A stretch of 64,000 nt of DNA, from the NCBI RefSeq assembly GCF_040892595.1, contig NZ_JBFRYB010000001.1, forward strand, positions 2,108,001 through 2,172,000, given 5' to 3'. Within the stretch, counting starts at the first letter, position 1. Every line of letters begins with the position of its first letter. Made by a program: the position numbers and the translations under genes. The notes beneath the pieces are model-generated. The model did not search any database and was not told where the DNA came from. It worked only from the letters and a program-made list of their open reading frames with translations. Shown piece by piece: positions 16,998-27,442 of this stretch. The DNA is from Zhongshania sp. R06B22. GTDB lineage: Bacteria > Pseudomonadota > Gammaproteobacteria > Pseudomonadales > Spongiibacteraceae.

Positions 16998-19178
16998 ATG
17001 AGTCAAAAGCACCCTTTTATTGCCACCTGCCCTAAAGGCTTAGAGCAACTCTTGGCTTCAGAAATTGCCGCGCTTGGTGCAGAGGTTGGGCGAGAGTCGG
17101 TAGGATCGATCAGCTTTGTGAGCGATGTCGCCACTGCGTATCGAGTTTGCCTGTGGTCACGGTTGGCGAACCGAGTGCTGCTCGTACTCACGGAGTATCG
17201 CGGCGAGAATGCAGACGCAATCTATGACGGCGTAAAAGCCATAGAGTGGAGCGAGCACTTTTCGGCAACAAGCAAAATCACCATTGATTTTAATGGCCAG
17301 TCTGATGAAATTCGCAATACCCACTTTGGTGCACTAAAAAGCAAAGACGCAATAGTTGATTATTTTCTGGCCAAGGGTGAGAAGCGCCCCAGTATCGATA
17401 AAGACAACCCGGATGTGCGGATCAATGTTCGCCTTCGTAAAGGCTACATTACCATTGCCATTGATTTGTCAGGCGAAAGTCTTCATCGCCGGGCCTATCG
17501 GACCAGTGGTGCAATGGCGCCTCTGAAAGAAAACTTGGCGGCGGCATTACTGCTGCGAGCAGATTGGCCCGGAATGGCAAGTCGCGGTGGCGGTCTTATC
17601 GATCCCATGTGTGGCTCTGGAACTTTGCTTATTGAGGCCGCTATGATGGCCATGCAGATTGCTCCTGGTTTACTCCGCAGTCGCTGGGGCTTTTTAGGCT
17701 GGCTCGGTCACGACCAAAATGCCTGGAAGCAGCTTTTAGAGGAGGCGCAGACTTTACGCGCTAACTCTATGGCCCGTGATTGGCCGGAAATTCGCGGTTA
17801 TGATGCCAACGGCAAAGTGGTTGCCCAGGCCGAAGAGAATATTGACAATGCCGGTTTGGGGCGCTTTGTGAAAGTGTCGCGGCGCGAGCTGGCGCAACTT
17901 GCTATGCCCACCCATAGAACCTTGCCTGAGGGCTTATTAATTACCAATCCACCTTATGGTGAGCGCTTGGGTGAACAGGCGGAGTTATTGCATTTATACC
18001 GTCACCTTGGTCAGGCGATGACAGCGCATTTTATGGGCTGGCAGGCGGCGATCTTTACTGGCAACCCCGATCTTGGTAAGCGCATGGGGGTGAGAAGTTA
18101 TAAGCAATACCAATTGCTCAATGGCACCATTCCGGCAAAACTATTGTTGTTTAACATCAATGCAGATGCAGTTGTAATAGAGCGTGATCAGGCGTCTAAA
18201 CAGCAGGATAAAAGTGCGGTTTCTGATGTACAACTAACGGCTGGTGGGCAGATGTTTGCCAACCGCCTCCGCAAGAATATCAAACGCCTGAGCAAGTGGA
18301 AAAACAAGAACGATATTGAATGTTATCGCGTCTACGACGCCGACATGCCGGAGTACTCCGTTGCCGTGGATTGCTATGGCAGCGCTGTTCATATAGCTGA
18401 ATATATGGCGCCGGTGACTATCTCAGAAGAAGATGCAGAGCGCAGGTTGCGAGAAGTCATTGAGGCGGTGAGTCAGGTGTTTTCAGTATCTGCGGGTAAT
18501 ATCGCCATTAAAGAGCGCAGACGCCAGCGTGGAAAAGACCAGTATCAGCGGCAGGCGCCACGCAACTCTTTTATGGAGTTAAAAGAAGGTCAGGCCAAGG
18601 TCTTGGTCAATCTCTTTGATTATCTCGATACCGGTTTATTCCTCGATCATCGACCAGTGCGCTTAGATATTGCGGCTCGCGCGAAAGGTAAACGGTTTTT
18701 GAATTTGTTTAGTTATACCGGCGTGGCGTCTGTGCAGGCTGGGGTTGGCGGCGCACGTTTTACCACGTCGGTGGATATGTCGAAGACTTACCTGCAGTGG
18801 GCACGGCGTAATCTGTCGTTAAACGGCCTCAGTGAAGATAGGCATAGAACTGAGCATGCGGACTGTCGTAGATGGTTGAAATCGTGTGAAGACCAATATG
18901 ACCTAATTTTATTGGACCCGCCCACATTTTCGAATTCAAAACGAATGGACGATGTATTGGATACCCAGCGCGATCACAGCGAATTAATTAACGATGCCAT
19001 GCGCTGCTTGGCGCCCGATGGCCTGCTAATATTTTCTACCAATAAACGCGACTTTAGCTTAGATGACACGGTAGGCCTGGACTATAAAATTGAAGATAAA
19101 ACGCGCTGGTCTTTGGACGAAGACTTTTCCCGGGGCGGAAAACCTATTCATCATTGCTGGTATATCGAGCATAAATAG
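16998..19178 (+). CDS. rlmKL: Bifunctional 23S rRNA G2069 m7G / G2445 m2G methyltransferase
   Basis: The 726-residue fusion enzyme methylates G2445 (RlmL half) and G2069 (RlmK half) of 23S rRNA using S-adenosylmethionine. Order: N-terminal THUMP domain (about 45-155), RlmL methyltransferase with DPMCGSGTL near residue 203 and NPPYGERL near 316, then the RlmK methyltransferase with FSYTGVASV near 575 and DPPTFSNSKRM near 640. E. coli RlmKL has 702 residues and the same order. It is a stand-alone gene; AGAGG at 16989-16993 precedes the ATG. Confidence 0.97.
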   Translation: MSQKHPFIATCPKGLEQLLASEIAALGAEVGRESVGSISFVSDVATAYRVCLWSRLANRVLLVLTEYRGENADAIYDGVKAIEWSEHFSATSKITIDFNGQSDEIRNTHFGALKSKDAIVDYFLAKGEKRPSIDKDNPDVRINVRLRKGYITIAIDLSGESLHRRAYRTSGAMAPLKENLAAALLLRADWPGMASRGGGLIDPMCGSGTLLIEAAMMAMQIAPGLLRSRWGFLGWLGHDQNAWKQLLEEAQTLRANSMARDWPEIRGYDANGKVVAQAEENIDNAGLGRFVKVSRRELAQLAMPTHRTLPEGLLITNPPYGERLGEQAELLHLYRHLGQAMTAHFMGWQAAIFTGNPDLGKRMGVRSYKQYQLLNGTIPAKLLLFNINADAVVIERDQASKQQDKSAVSDVQLTAGGQMFANRLRKNIKRLSKWKNKNDIECYRVYDADMPEYSVAVDCYGSAVHIAEYMAPVTISEEDAERRLREVIEAVSQVFSVSAGNIAIKERRRQRGKDQYQRQAPRNSFMELKEGQAKVLVNLFDYLDTGLFLDHRPVRLDIAARAKGKRFLNLFSYTGVASVQAGVGGARFTTSVDMSKTYLQWARRNLSLNGLSEDRHRTEHADCRRWLKSCEDQYDLILLDPPTFSNSKRMDDVLDTQRDHSELINDAMRCLAPDGLLIFSTNKRDFSLDDTVGLDYKIEDKTRWSLDEDFSRGGKPIHHCWYIEHK

Positions 19179-19241
19179 TAGCCCGGCTATTGGTAGGGAT
19201 TGTTTAGCCTAAGGGTGGTTATGAGGGCTTTGGGGGAAATA

Positions 19242-19272
19242 AAAAGAAAGCGGCGGCTGATTGGCCGCCGCT
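19242..19272 (-). terminator. Rho-independent terminator of the cold-shock gene
   Basis: On the minus strand AGCGGCGGC (complement of 19264-19272) pairs with GCCGCCGCT (complement of 19249-19257) over a 6-base loop, followed by a T-rich tail (TTCTTTTTATTT). It starts only 7 bases past the stop codon of the gene. Confidence 0.85.
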
Positions 19273-19278
19273 GATACA

Positions 19279-19485
19279 TCAAAGTAGTGTTACGTCACTT
19301 GCCTGAGGACCTTTTTGGCCGGTAGTGACTTCAAACTCTACTGCTTGACCTTCGGCCAGAGTTTTAAAGCCTGAGCCGCCAATGGCGCTAAAGTGAACAA
19401 AAACGTCTGGGCCAGAGTCTTGCTCAATAAAACCAAAGCCTTTAGTTTCGTTAAACCATTTTACTTTTCCGGTGCTTCTGGACAT
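19279..19485 (-). CDS. CspA-family cold-shock protein
   Basis: 68-residue single cold-shock domain with both RNA-binding motifs, KGFGFIEQ (RNP1) and DVFVHFSAI (RNP2). Such proteins bind single-stranded RNA or DNA and melt mRNA structure. The start matches the common [20 protein letters not shown] pattern. A -10 element at 19626-19631 implies a leader of about 135 bases, like the thermosensing leaders of cspA-type mRNAs. Which paralogue it is (CspA, CspD, CspE) cannot be decided here. Confidence 0.95.
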   Translation of the reverse strand: MSRSTGKVKWFNETKGFGFIEQDSGPDVFVHFSAIGGSGFKTLAEGQAVEFEVTTGQKGPQASDVTLL

Positions 19486-19625
19486 CGTGTATTCCTCGTC
19501 TACTAGTTGCCTGTTTGGTGCTTGAGCTGAGATAGGCAGGGACTTATGAAATAGAACGAGGTGCTAAAATCGACGTCGCGGCGCTATAAACATAAAACCA
19601 AGCTGCATTCCAAGCCAGCAAGGTT

Positions 19626-19631
19626 ATTATA
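19626..19631 (-). promoter_or_regulatory. Putative -10 element of the cold-shock gene
   Basis: Perfect TATAAT on the minus strand in the context GTATATAATAACC. A good -35 is not visible at 17 bp (a weak CTTTTG lies there). It would give a 5' leader of about 135 bases, usual for csp genes. Confidence 0.5.
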
Positions 19632-19684
19632 TACATATCCAAAAGCACAAAAGAAAGACTTTTGCACCTATAAAAAAGATTTTT

Positions 19685-21826
19685 TTATTTTGTCGCGCGC
19701 GGCGGTAAGCCGGTGTGCTGGGTCATGATTCTTCGCCCTTTAGCTTTTTTCGGCGTCCAGTTCATTGGTTGACGCGGTGGCACCAAGTGCTTTTTGCCGT
19801 AGCCAATAAGGTCTTTGCGACCCATGCTAAGTAGTGACTCTCTAAGCGAAGGCCATCCCTCAGGATCGTGATAGCGCAGGTAAGCCTTGTGCAATCGGCG
19901 CTGTTTTAGGCCTTTCGCGCTAACCACATCTTCGCTACTGCGAGACACCTTTTTAAGGGGGTTTTTGCCGGAGTAATACATGGCGGTGGCATTTGCCATT
20001 GGCGAGGGATAAAACGCTTGCACTTGATCGGCCCTGAAGCCGTTGCCTTTAAGCCACATGGCGAGGTTAAGCATATCTTTATCGGTAGTTCCCGGATGGG
20101 CTGCAATAAAGTATGGAATTAAATATTGTTCCTTCCCTGCCTGTTTCGAATATTTGTCGAACATTGCTTTGAAAGTATTGTAGCTGCCCATACCCGGCTT
20201 CATCATTTTTGAAAGCGGGCCTTCTTCAGAGTGTTCCGGTGCTATTTTTAGGTAGCCACCTACGTGATGAGTCACTAGCTCTTTTACGTACTCAGGGGTT
20301 TCTATCGCGAGGTCATAGCGCAGGCCTGACGCGATTAATACTTTTTTCACGCCCTCTAAAGAGCGCACATCTCGATATAAATCAATCAAGGGTGTTTGAT
20401 CGGTATTCAGGCTTTTACAAATACCCGGATAGACGCAAGAGAGTCTGCGGCAGCGTTGTTCAATCTCGGTGCTTTTACAATTTAAGCGCCACATATTGGC
20501 CGTGGGGCCACCTAAGTCGGAGATAACGCCGGTAAATTCTGGGGTTTTATCCCTGATTTTCTCAACTTCCTTGACGATAGATTCGTGTGAGCGGCTTTGA
20601 ATAATGCGGCCTTCATGCTCGGTAATTGAACAGAAGCTACAGCCGCCAAAGCAGCCGCGCATGATGTTGACCGAAAATCGAATCATGTCATAGGCGGGGA
20701 TTTTCGCATTGCCATAAACAGGATGGGGCTTGCGCTGGTAAGGTAATTCAAAAACCCAGTCTAGCTCTTCGGTGGTAAGCGGAATTGGCGGTGGATTTAG
20801 CCATACTTCTTGGTCACCGTGTCGCTGAACGAGCGCGCGGGCGTTGCCCGGATTGGTTTCAAGGTGAAGAACTCGGGCGGCGTGCGCATAGTTTACCGGG
20901 TCTTTTTTGACAAGCTCATAGTCTGGTAAACGGATAACAGTCTTTGCTGCGTCGGTACCGATTTTGCGCGCTTGTAATGGGTCTATAATACGGACCGCTT
21001 GAACCTCTTCGACGGCCTTGGGCTCGTCTTCATTCTTTTTGCAACTCTCAGTCGCACTAGTATCTACATAGGGGCTGGTGATGGGGTCCACTTTGCCGAG
21101 TTGATCAACGCTTGCTGAATCGATGACCGTCCAGCCGCCGGGGATATCTCTTAATACATATGCGGTGCCGCGCAAGTCGGTAATCGTGTCAATCGCGTCA
21201 CCGCGACCAAGGCGGTGGGCAACGTCGATAATTGCTCGTTCAGCATTCCCGTATAGCAGCATGTCTGCGCGTGAATCGAGGAGTACTGAGCGACGTACTT
21301 TGTCACTCCAATAATCGTAATGCGCTATGCGGCGAAGGCTGGCCTCAATGGAGCCGATAATAATAGGGGTGTCTTTATAGGCTTCGCGGCAGCGTTGCGA
21401 ATAGACGATAACTGCACGATCAGGCCGTTTGCCGCCTTCGTTATTCGGTGAATAGGCATCGTCATGGCGCAGGCGGCGATCCGCTGTGTAGCGGTTAATC
21501 ATTGAGTCCATATTGCCAGAAGCAACACCGAAAAAGAGATTGGGTTGCCCGAGTTGTTTGAAAGGCTCTGCTGACTGCCAATCTGGCTGGGAAATAATCC
21601 CGACACGGAAGCCCTGCGCTTCCAATACGCGGCCAATAACTGCCATGCCGAAACTAGGGTGATCGACATAGGCGTCACCGGTCACAATAATGATGTCGCA
21701 ACTATCCCAACCGAGGGCGTCCATCTCTTCGCGAGAGGTTGGGAGGTAATTTGCGGTGCCGAAACATTCCGCCCAATAGGGGCGGTGACTGAATATAACT
21801 TTTGGAGTTTGCATAACTGATGACAT
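19685..21826 (-). CDS. YgiQ family radical SAM protein
   Basis: A 713-residue radical SAM protein of the YgiQ/UPF0313 type. I take ATG 21826 ([10 protein letters not shown]) because it matches the N-terminal length of E. coli YgiQ; an ATG at 21859 would add 11 residues, and neither has a clear Shine-Dalgarno. Marks are YWAECFG and [21 protein letters not shown] near the start, and the cluster motif [10 protein letters not shown] (CxxxCxxC) near residue 390. The C terminus is basic (KKAKGRR). The reaction is unknown. The length is near the family norm (about 740). Confidence 0.92.
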   Translation of the reverse strand: MSSVMQTPKVIFSHRPYWAECFGTANYLPTSREEMDALGWDSCDIIIVTGDAYVDHPSFGMAVIGRVLEAQGFRVGIISQPDWQSAEPFKQLGQPNLFFGVASGNMDSMINRYTADRRLRHDDAYSPNNEGGKRPDRAVIVYSQRCREAYKDTPIIIGSIEASLRRIAHYDYWSDKVRRSVLLDSRADMLLYGNAERAIIDVAHRLGRGDAIDTITDLRGTAYVLRDIPGGWTVIDSASVDQLGKVDPITSPYVDTSATESCKKNEDEPKAVEEVQAVRIIDPLQARKIGTDAAKTVIRLPDYELVKKDPVNYAHAARVLHLETNPGNARALVQRHGDQEVWLNPPPIPLTTEELDWVFELPYQRKPHPVYGNAKIPAYDMIRFSVNIMRGCFGGCSFCSITEHEGRIIQSRSHESIVKEVEKIRDKTPEFTGVISDLGGPTANMWRLNCKSTEIEQRCRRLSCVYPGICKSLNTDQTPLIDLYRDVRSLEGVKKVLIASGLRYDLAIETPEYVKELVTHHVGGYLKIAPEHSEEGPLSKMMKPGMGSYNTFKAMFDKYSKQAGKEQYLIPYFIAAHPGTTDKDMLNLAMWLKGNGFRADQVQAFYPSPMANATAMYYSGKNPLKKVSRSSEDVVSAKGLKQRRLHKAYLRYHDPEGWPSLRESLLSMGRKDLIGYGKKHLVPPRQPMNWTPKKAKGRRIMTQHTGLPPRATK

Positions 21827-21999
21827 GGTGCGGACGCAGAATTCTGAATGAGCGGGCATTATACGTGATAATCTGACTTCTTGCTGGCCTGAATGGCCTG
21901 GTACGAAAATATAAAATCGCGCAGTAAGTGCTTGAATAATTTAAGAAATGATTGATAAATAGGCGTCATGTTAATGGGCGGTTTGCAAAGGGGCATAAA

Positions 22000-22491
22000 A
22001 TGGAATGGTTAAACACCAATATTGCGTACTGGCATTGGATGGTTTTTGGTATGTTACTGGTGGCGAGTGAGATTTTTGTTCCCAGTTTTGTGATGATTTG
22101 GTTTGGCGCCAGCGCTATCGCAGTGGGGCTGATAATGGCGGCGATCGATATGCCATTCAGCGTTCAACTGCTTGTTTGGGTGGTGATGTCGGTGATTGAT
22201 TTGGCCATCTGGTTCAAATTTGTGCATCCGAAAATGAAAAATAAAACCTTGTCTGGCATGTCCCGTGAGCAGGTGGTGGGTCAGGAAGCCATGGTGATTA
22301 AGTTGGGTTCAGAGTTTGGTCACGGTACGCTGCGGTTTTCTATTCCTATGCTGGGTAGCGATGAGTGGGAGTTCATCTGTCGCGATCCAATTTCAGTTGG
22401 CGACCGGGTGGCGGTTGAAGATGTGTCTGGTAACTCGCTTATAGTGAGGCTCGCTATTGCTGGTGTGCAGTCACCAAAAGAATCGGTTTGA
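22000..22491 (+). CDS. NfeD-family membrane protein
   Basis: Starts at ATG 22000 with AAAGGGG at 21987-21993; the frame is open 16 codons further upstream but without a ribosome binding site. The 163-residue protein has two or three membrane segments (about 10-30, 35-50 and 52-70) followed by a soluble beta-barrel (OB-like) NfeD domain from about residue 90 (GHGTLRF to GDRVAVEDVSGNSLIV). NfeD proteins pair with stomatin/SPFH proteins in membrane microdomains, and a QmcA-type gene follows after 28 bp. It lacks the ClpP-like domain of long NfeD proteins. Confidence 0.88.
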   Translation: MEWLNTNIAYWHWMVFGMLLVASEIFVPSFVMIWFGASAIAVGLIMAAIDMPFSVQLLVWVVMSVIDLAIWFKFVHPKMKNKTLSGMSREQVVGQEAMVIKLGSEFGHGTLRFSIPMLGSDEWEFICRDPISVGDRVAVEDVSGNSLIVRLAIAGVQSPKESV

Positions 22492-22519
22492 AAAGATAGC
22501 TCATTGATGGAGATAGACG

Positions 22520-23368
22520 ATGGAAGGCTTGGCAGTTGTAGTGGCGTTGGCAATACTCGTGGTGGTGACCCTGGCAAAAGGTGTTTGCACCGTGCCGCAA
22601 GGTTATAAACACATTGTACAGCGCTTGGGTAAATACCATGTGACCTTAAATCCAGGTTTGAATTTTATTATTCCCTATATCGATATCGTTGCTTACAAAC
22701 TAACCACCAAAGATATTGTTCTTGATATCCCCTCGCAGGAAGTGATAACCGAAGACAATGCGGTCATCATCGCTAACGCGGTGGCTTACATTAATATTGT
22801 GTCTCCGGAGAAAGCGGTTTACGGCGTAGAAGACTATATTTTCGCTATCCAGAATCTGGTCCAAACAGCCTTGCGCTCTATTATCGGTGAAATGGCCTTG
22901 GATTCAGCGCTGTCATCTAGGGACCAAATTAAGGCCAAATTAAAAGCGGCAATTTCTGATGATATTTCCGATTGGGGTATCACCCTTAAAACCGTGGAAA
23001 TTCAGGATATCAATCCGTCCATGACAATGCAGTCTGCAATGGAAGAGCAGGCCGCTGCAGAGCGCCAGCGTCGCGCGGCAGTGACGAAAGCCGAGGGTGA
23101 AAAACAAGCTGCAATTCTGGAGGCGGATGGTCGTTTAGAGGCGTCTCGTCGCGATGCTCAAGCGCAAGTGGTGTTGGCAAAAGCAAGTGGCGCGGCGATA
23201 ACCCTAGTCTCAGAGGCCGTTGGTGATAAAGACTTGCCTGTCCTGTATCTTTTGGGTGAAAAATACGCGGATGCACTGGTGAAATTATCAACCTCGACGA
23301 ATGCTAAAACCGTGGTGTTGCCCGCTGATTTGCCGCAGGCTTTGCGTGGTATTTTGAATAAGGCATAA
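22520..23368 (+). CDS. qmcA: SPFH/stomatin-like membrane protein QmcA
   Basis: 282 residues: an N-terminal membrane anchor (LAVVVALAILVVVTLAKG), the SPFH/prohibitin domain starting at VPQGYKHIVQRLGKY, and an Ala/Glu-rich coiled coil (about 170-230) with a short C-terminal tail. Stomatin-type proteins form ring-like oligomers at the membrane and often work with proteases such as FtsH; a direct role for QmcA is not settled. The nfeD-qmcA order matches the E. coli ybbJ-qmcA pair. It is close to the family length (about 300). Confidence 0.92.
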   Translation: MEGLAVVVALAILVVVTLAKGVCTVPQGYKHIVQRLGKYHVTLNPGLNFIIPYIDIVAYKLTTKDIVLDIPSQEVITEDNAVIIANAVAYINIVSPEKAVYGVEDYIFAIQNLVQTALRSIIGEMALDSALSSRDQIKAKLKAAISDDISDWGITLKTVEIQDINPSMTMQSAMEEQAAAERQRRAAVTKAEGEKQAAILEADGRLEASRRDAQAQVVLAKASGAAITLVSEAVGDKDLPVLYLLGEKYADALVKLSTSTNAKTVVLPADLPQALRGILNKA

Positions 23369-23417
23369 CAGCGACTTAAGGTTTTTAATGTTTGACGAGA
23401 AGGACTAGGCAGGTTTC

Positions 23418-24272
23418 ATGGATCACACTTATCGTTTGGTAATTAGCTGCCCAGACCGGGTTGGGATTGTGGCGCGAGTTAGCCAGTTTGTCGCTGATCA
23501 AGGTGGTTGGCTAACCGAGGCAAACTACCACGCAGACGCCGAGAACAACTGGTTTTTTATGCGCAACGAGATTCGCGCCGACTCGCTGCGTATGGGGGTG
23601 GACGCCTGTCGTTCGGCCTTCGCACCGATCGCCGCAGAGTACGGTATGCAGTGGGAGTTGGTGGATTCTTCGGTGAAGCGCAAAGTGGTCATCTTGGCCA
23701 GTCACGCCTCTCATTGCATTGCAGATATCTTACATCGCTGGCACAGCGGTGAGTTGGATTGCGATATTCCCTGTGTGATATCTAATCACGAAAACCTGCG
23801 GAGCATGGTGGAGTGGCATGGTATTCCCTTCGAATACGTTGCGATAGATGCCGATAATAAAGCCCCCGCGCACGCTCGTATCATGGCGCTGACCGGCGAT
23901 TATAAGGCTGATTGCGTTGTCTTAGCGCGCTATATGCAAATTATTCAGCCTGAGTTTTGCCGCGAATACACGGGCCGAATGATTAATATCCATCACAGTT
24001 TTTTACCGTCATTTATCGGCGCAAACCCCTATCAGAAGGCTTTTGATCGAGGCGTGAAGCTCATCGGCGCAACCTGTCATTATGTGACGGAGCAGCTTGA
24101 TGAAGGCCCGATTATTGAACAGGATGTCATCAGAGTGTCACATAGGCACAGCAAAGACGACCTAGTTAGGCTCGGCAAAGACGTAGAAAAATCGGTGTTG
24201 GCACGGGCGCTGCGAAACCATTTGGAAGATCGTGTACTTGTGCTTGGTAATAAGACCGTGGTGTTTGATTAA
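23418..24272 (+). CDS. purU: Formyltetrahydrofolate deformylase
   Basis: Hydrolyses 10-formyl-THF to THF and formate, supplying formate for purine synthesis (PurT) and balancing one-carbon pools. The N-terminal ACT domain (YRLVISCPDRVGIVARVSQF) occupies about residues 5-85. The C-terminal formyltransferase-like domain has VISNHENL, INIHHSFLPSF (catalytic His) and TEQLDEGPIIEQD (catalytic Asp). At 284 residues it matches E. coli PurU (280). The gene is separate from folD (7517-8362), which makes its substrate. It precedes the phoB Pho box by only 16 bp. Confidence 0.96.
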   Translation: MDHTYRLVISCPDRVGIVARVSQFVADQGGWLTEANYHADAENNWFFMRNEIRADSLRMGVDACRSAFAPIAAEYGMQWELVDSSVKRKVVILASHASHCIADILHRWHSGELDCDIPCVISNHENLRSMVEWHGIPFEYVAIDADNKAPAHARIMALTGDYKADCVVLARYMQIIQPEFCREYTGRMINIHHSFLPSFIGANPYQKAFDRGVKLIGATCHYVTEQLDEGPIIEQDVIRVSHRHSKDDLVRLGKDVEKSVLARALRNHLEDRVLVLGNKTVVFD

Positions 24273-24288
24273 TCCACAGAAAAGCTGC

Positions 24289-24322
24289 TTGTCATAAAAT
24301 TGTCACCAAATGTCGTTTTAAT
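24289..24322 (+). promoter_or_regulatory. Pho box and -10 of phoB
   Basis: TTGTCATAAAATTGTCAC at 24289-24306 matches the 18-bp Pho box (two TGTCA heptamers 11 bp apart), one base off at the first position plus small changes in the spacer. TTTAAT at 24317-24322 lies 10 bp downstream, the spacing expected when PhoB replaces a -35 element. This implies autoactivation of phoBR under phosphate starvation. Confidence 0.82.
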
Positions 24323-24357
24323 GCTGCTTACAAATATTTTTCAAAAAGGGTAGAGGG

Positions 24358-25065
24358 ATGACAGCGACCACCATACTGATTGTCGACGACGAGGCTGCAA
24401 TTCGGGAAATGATCCGTGTTGGGCTTGAACTAGCCGGCTATGAGTGCCTGGAGGCAAGTAATGCACAGGATGCACACGGTATTATCGTTGATCAGCGCCC
24501 AGATTTAGTGCTCCTAGATTGGATGATGCCTGTTACCAGCGGTTTGGAGTTGTTGCGTCGTTTACGCAGAGATCAGCTCACGCGTGATCAATTAGTCATT
24601 ATGCTCACTGCTAAAGATGATGAAGACAATCGGGTACAAGGTTTAGATGTTGGTGCCGATGATTACATCACCAAACCATTTTCCTCACGGGAGCTGATGG
24701 CAAGAATTAAGGCCATAATGCGACGTTCGAGCAGTCGTGAAGAGGAAGAGACGATAGAGGTCGGCGGCTTAAAATTGGACCCTGGCAGCCATCGCGTCTT
24801 TGTCGACACCCAGCCTTTGGAAATGGGGCCAACAGAGTTCAGATTGTTGAAGTTTTTTATGACCCACCAAGAACGTGCTTATAGCCGCGGGCAATTACTC
24901 GATCAAGTTTGGGGGAGTAATGTTTACGTTGAAGAGCGTACCGTCGATGTGCACATCCGTCGCCTTCGCAAAGCCTTGCAAACAGAAGAGCGCGATTGCG
25001 GTTTGTTAATCCAAACAGTGAGAGGCACGGGTTACCGCTTTTCTACCACCGGTGTCCGCGCCTAG
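24358..25065 (+). CDS. phoB: Phosphate regulon response regulator PhoB
   Basis: Response regulator of the OmpR/PhoB class, 235 residues. The receiver domain has the acid pocket D10-D11, phosphorylated D54 (LLDWMMP) and the KPF lysine near residue 105. The C-terminal winged helix ([15 protein letters not shown] to [14 protein letters not shown]) binds Pho boxes. It is the first gene of phoB-phoR, 12 bp before phoR, with its own Pho box 52 bp upstream. The RBS is AAAGGGTAGAGGG just before the ATG. Confidence 0.97.
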   Translation: MTATTILIVDDEAAIREMIRVGLELAGYECLEASNAQDAHGIIVDQRPDLVLLDWMMPVTSGLELLRRLRRDQLTRDQLVIMLTAKDDEDNRVQGLDVGADDYITKPFSSRELMARIKAIMRRSSSREEEETIEVGGLKLDPGSHRVFVDTQPLEMGPTEFRLLKFFMTHQERAYSRGQLLDQVWGSNVYVEERTVDVHIRRLRKALQTEERDCGLLIQTVRGTGYRFSTTGVRA

Positions 25066-25077
25066 CGAAAGTAATTA

Positions 25078-26376
25078 ATGCGTTACTACAACTGGAAGAC
25101 AGAATTATTGCGCATCAGTCTACCTATTACGGCGGTGGCTGGGGCATGCGAAATCTATGGTTTGGGAATTTGGCCGTTATTTGTCGCGGCGCTACTAGCG
25201 TGTGCATGGTTGTTAAGGAATCTGCAGCACCTGTCAGACTGGCTCTACAGCGGTGCAGACAAAGAGCCTCCGGAGGCAATGGGTATGTGGGGGCAGGTTC
25301 TTGATGTTATTTATGATATGCAGCGCGATGCAACGCAGAATACCGCAAAATTACGTGCGATGATTGACTACCTTCACTCGTCATTTGCTTCAATGTCAGA
25401 TGCCGTCGTGATGCTAGACTCGTTGGGCAATATCGAGTGGTGTAATGACTCCGCCCATGACTTGCTGGGCTTGCGGAAGGCTGATGATACTGGCCGCCAA
25501 CTGATTAATCTTATTAGAAGCCCGGTGTTTTTGCGTTATTTTGAGGGTGAGCATTATCAAGCGCCTTTAGAAATGATGTCGCCGGTTAATGGTAATTTGA
25601 GTCTTAGCATTAGCTTGAGCTTCTTTGGTCAGCGCAACCGTTTGCTATTTGCCCGTGACGTGACAAGAACACAGCGCTTGGAACAGATGCGCAAAGATTT
25701 CGTTGCCAATGTTTCTCATGAGCTGCGTACCCCGCTTACAGTGATAAATGGTTATCTTGAAACGTTCGCAGACCACGGTGGCGACAACCCGCGTTGGGAT
25801 CGCGCGGTAAGTCAGATGCTACAGCAGTCTCGGCGTATGCATATGCTGATTCAGGATCTAATGCTGCTGTCGCGTCTAGAGGCGTTGCCGAAGGCGGGTG
25901 ACGACGCGGTTATTCGACTGCGATCCTTAATGGAGATGATTAGAGAGGAGTGTGAGTTAGCCGCAAAAGGCGCTCGTCGAGTTGTTATTGAATGTGACGA
26001 CACTATTGCGATCAGCGGCAATGCTAATGAATTACGTAGTGCGTTTTCAAACTTAGCAGTCAACGCTGCTCGCTACACTTCGGAAAACGATACGATCACT
26101 CTGCGTTGGTATCAGGATGATGACCACGCCTATTTCGAAGTGGAAGACACGGGTATAGGTATAGAGCCACAATATATTCCGCGCCTTACTGAGCGCTTTT
26201 ATCGTGTTGATCAAAGCCGCTCTATAGATACCGGCGGCACGGGGCTTGGTTTAGCGATTGTTAAACACGTATTAATTAGGCATCGCGCCGAATTACGTAT
26301 TCGCAGCGTACCAGATAAAGGTAGTGTGTTTAGTTGTGTCTTCCCTAGGTCGGCTGCGGTGCCAGTCTCCTTGTAA
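25078..26376 (+). CDS. phoR: Phosphate regulon sensor histidine kinase PhoR
   Basis: 432 residues. Two closely spaced N-terminal membrane segments lie at about 14-45, and the domain after them is cytoplasmic as in other PhoR proteins. A PAS domain follows (about 95-195, with ALSDAVVMLDSLGNIEWCN-like sequence), then the HisKA motif NVSHELRTPLT with His214, and the HATPase domain with NLAVNAARYT (N box), DTGIGIEP (G1) and GTGLGLAIVKHV (G2). PhoR phosphorylates PhoB when phosphate is low and is held in check by PstSCAB-PhoU, encoded downstream. Confidence 0.96.
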   Translation: MRYYNWKTELLRISLPITAVAGACEIYGLGIWPLFVAALLACAWLLRNLQHLSDWLYSGADKEPPEAMGMWGQVLDVIYDMQRDATQNTAKLRAMIDYLHSSFASMSDAVVMLDSLGNIEWCNDSAHDLLGLRKADDTGRQLINLIRSPVFLRYFEGEHYQAPLEMMSPVNGNLSLSISLSFFGQRNRLLFARDVTRTQRLEQMRKDFVANVSHELRTPLTVINGYLETFADHGGDNPRWDRAVSQMLQQSRRMHMLIQDLMLLSRLEALPKAGDDAVIRLRSLMEMIREECELAAKGARRVVIECDDTIAISGNANELRSAFSNLAVNAARYTSENDTITLRWYQDDDHAYFEVEDTGIGIEPQYIPRLTERFYRVDQSRSIDTGGTGLGLAIVKHVLIRHRAELRIRSVPDKGSVFSCVFPRSAAVPVSL

Positions 26377-26400
26377 TAAAAGTGTATTTTTCCCTTTTAG

Positions 26401-26432
26401 CCGTCACAAACTTGTCATAATTGGGCTATAGA
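26401..26432 (+). promoter_or_regulatory. Pho box and -10 of the pst operon
   Basis: CCGTCACAAACTTGTCAT at 26401-26418 has both GTCA repeats of the Pho box in register (14 of 18 match the E. coli consensus). TATAGA at 26427-26432 can serve as -10. The start of transcription would lie just before the pstS GTG at 26474. Confidence 0.75.
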
Positions 26433-26473
26433 GTGGCTGCGTGGAAGTAATTGATGAGTTTGGGAGTGGGTGT

Positions 26474-27442
26474 GTGAACATTAAACAATATTTGGCTGGC
26501 AGCGTTGTGGTGTTAACGTCGATGACTGCTGTGGCGTTGACAGAAGTTGATGCCGCGCTTCCAGACTATGTTACCGCCTCGGGAGTGTCCGGTAATCTGT
26601 CTAGTGTAGGTTCTGATACGCTGGCAAATCTGATGACTTTATGGGGCGAAGATTTCAAGCGCTTCTATCCCAATGTTAATGTTCAAATTCAAGCCGCGGG
26701 TTCGTCAACGGCGCCGCCAGCTTTGACCGAGGCTACGTCGAATATTGGACCGATGAGCCGCAAAATGAAAGATAAGGAAATTGAGTCCTTTGAAATAAGA
26801 TACGGTTACAAGCCAACAGCTATTCCGGTGGCGATTGATGCATTGGCTATTTTTGTACATAAAGATAACCCGATTAGCGGGATGACAATGGCGCAGGTGG
26901 ATGCGGTATTTTCTAGTACCCATAAATGTGGTCACGCCGATAATGTCGACACCTGGGGTGGTTTAGGAATGCGCGATGCATGGACGGCGCGCGATATTCA
27001 AATGTTTGGTCGTAACTCGGTGTCTGGTACTTACGGGTACTTTAAAGAAAAAGCACTGTGCAAAGGTGATTTTAAGAACGGCGTGAATGAACAGCCGGGG
27101 TCGGCATCTGTGGTGCAATCTGTGTCCACATCAATTAATGGTATTGGTTATTCTGGCATCGGTTACAAGACCTCCAGCGTACGTGCCATTCCGCTCGCAA
27201 AAGATAATAAAAGCGGTTTTGTAGAAGCTAACGCAGATAATGCGACGGCGGGTAGGTATCCGCTGTCACGTTTCTTGTATGTTTACGTAAACAAAGTGCC
27301 CAACCAGCCACTGGCGCCTTTAGAGCGTGAATTTGTGAAGCTAGTGCTATCTAAGCAGGGGCAAGAAGTTGTTGTTAAAGATGGCTACATTCCCCTGCCG
27401 GCCGGTGTTGCCGAGAAAATTAGGGCTAAGCTCGCGCTATAA
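26474..27442 (+). CDS. pstS: Phosphate ABC transporter, periplasmic phosphate-binding protein PstS
   Basis: The start is GTG 26474 ([13 protein letters not shown]) with GGGAG at 26462-26466, giving a good signal peptide; the frame is open 11 codons further upstream, but those would sit over the predicted transcription start. About 323 residues. Phosphate-binding loops are visible as [22 protein letters not shown] (equivalent of the SSAG site), [11 protein letters not shown] and [12 protein letters not shown]. The length matches the family (about 320-345). It is followed by pstC after 124 bp and heads the pstSCAB-phoU cluster. Confidence 0.95.
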   Translation: MNIKQYLAGSVVVLTSMTAVALTEVDAALPDYVTASGVSGNLSSVGSDTLANLMTLWGEDFKRFYPNVNVQIQAAGSSTAPPALTEATSNIGPMSRKMKDKEIESFEIRYGYKPTAIPVAIDALAIFVHKDNPISGMTMAQVDAVFSSTHKCGHADNVDTWGGLGMRDAWTARDIQMFGRNSVSGTYGYFKEKALCKGDFKNGVNEQPGSASVVQSVSTSINGIGYSGIGYKTSSVRAIPLAKDNKSGFVEANADNATAGRYPLSRFLYVYVNKVPNQPLAPLEREFVKLVLSKQGQEVVVKDGYIPLPAGVAEKIRAKLAL

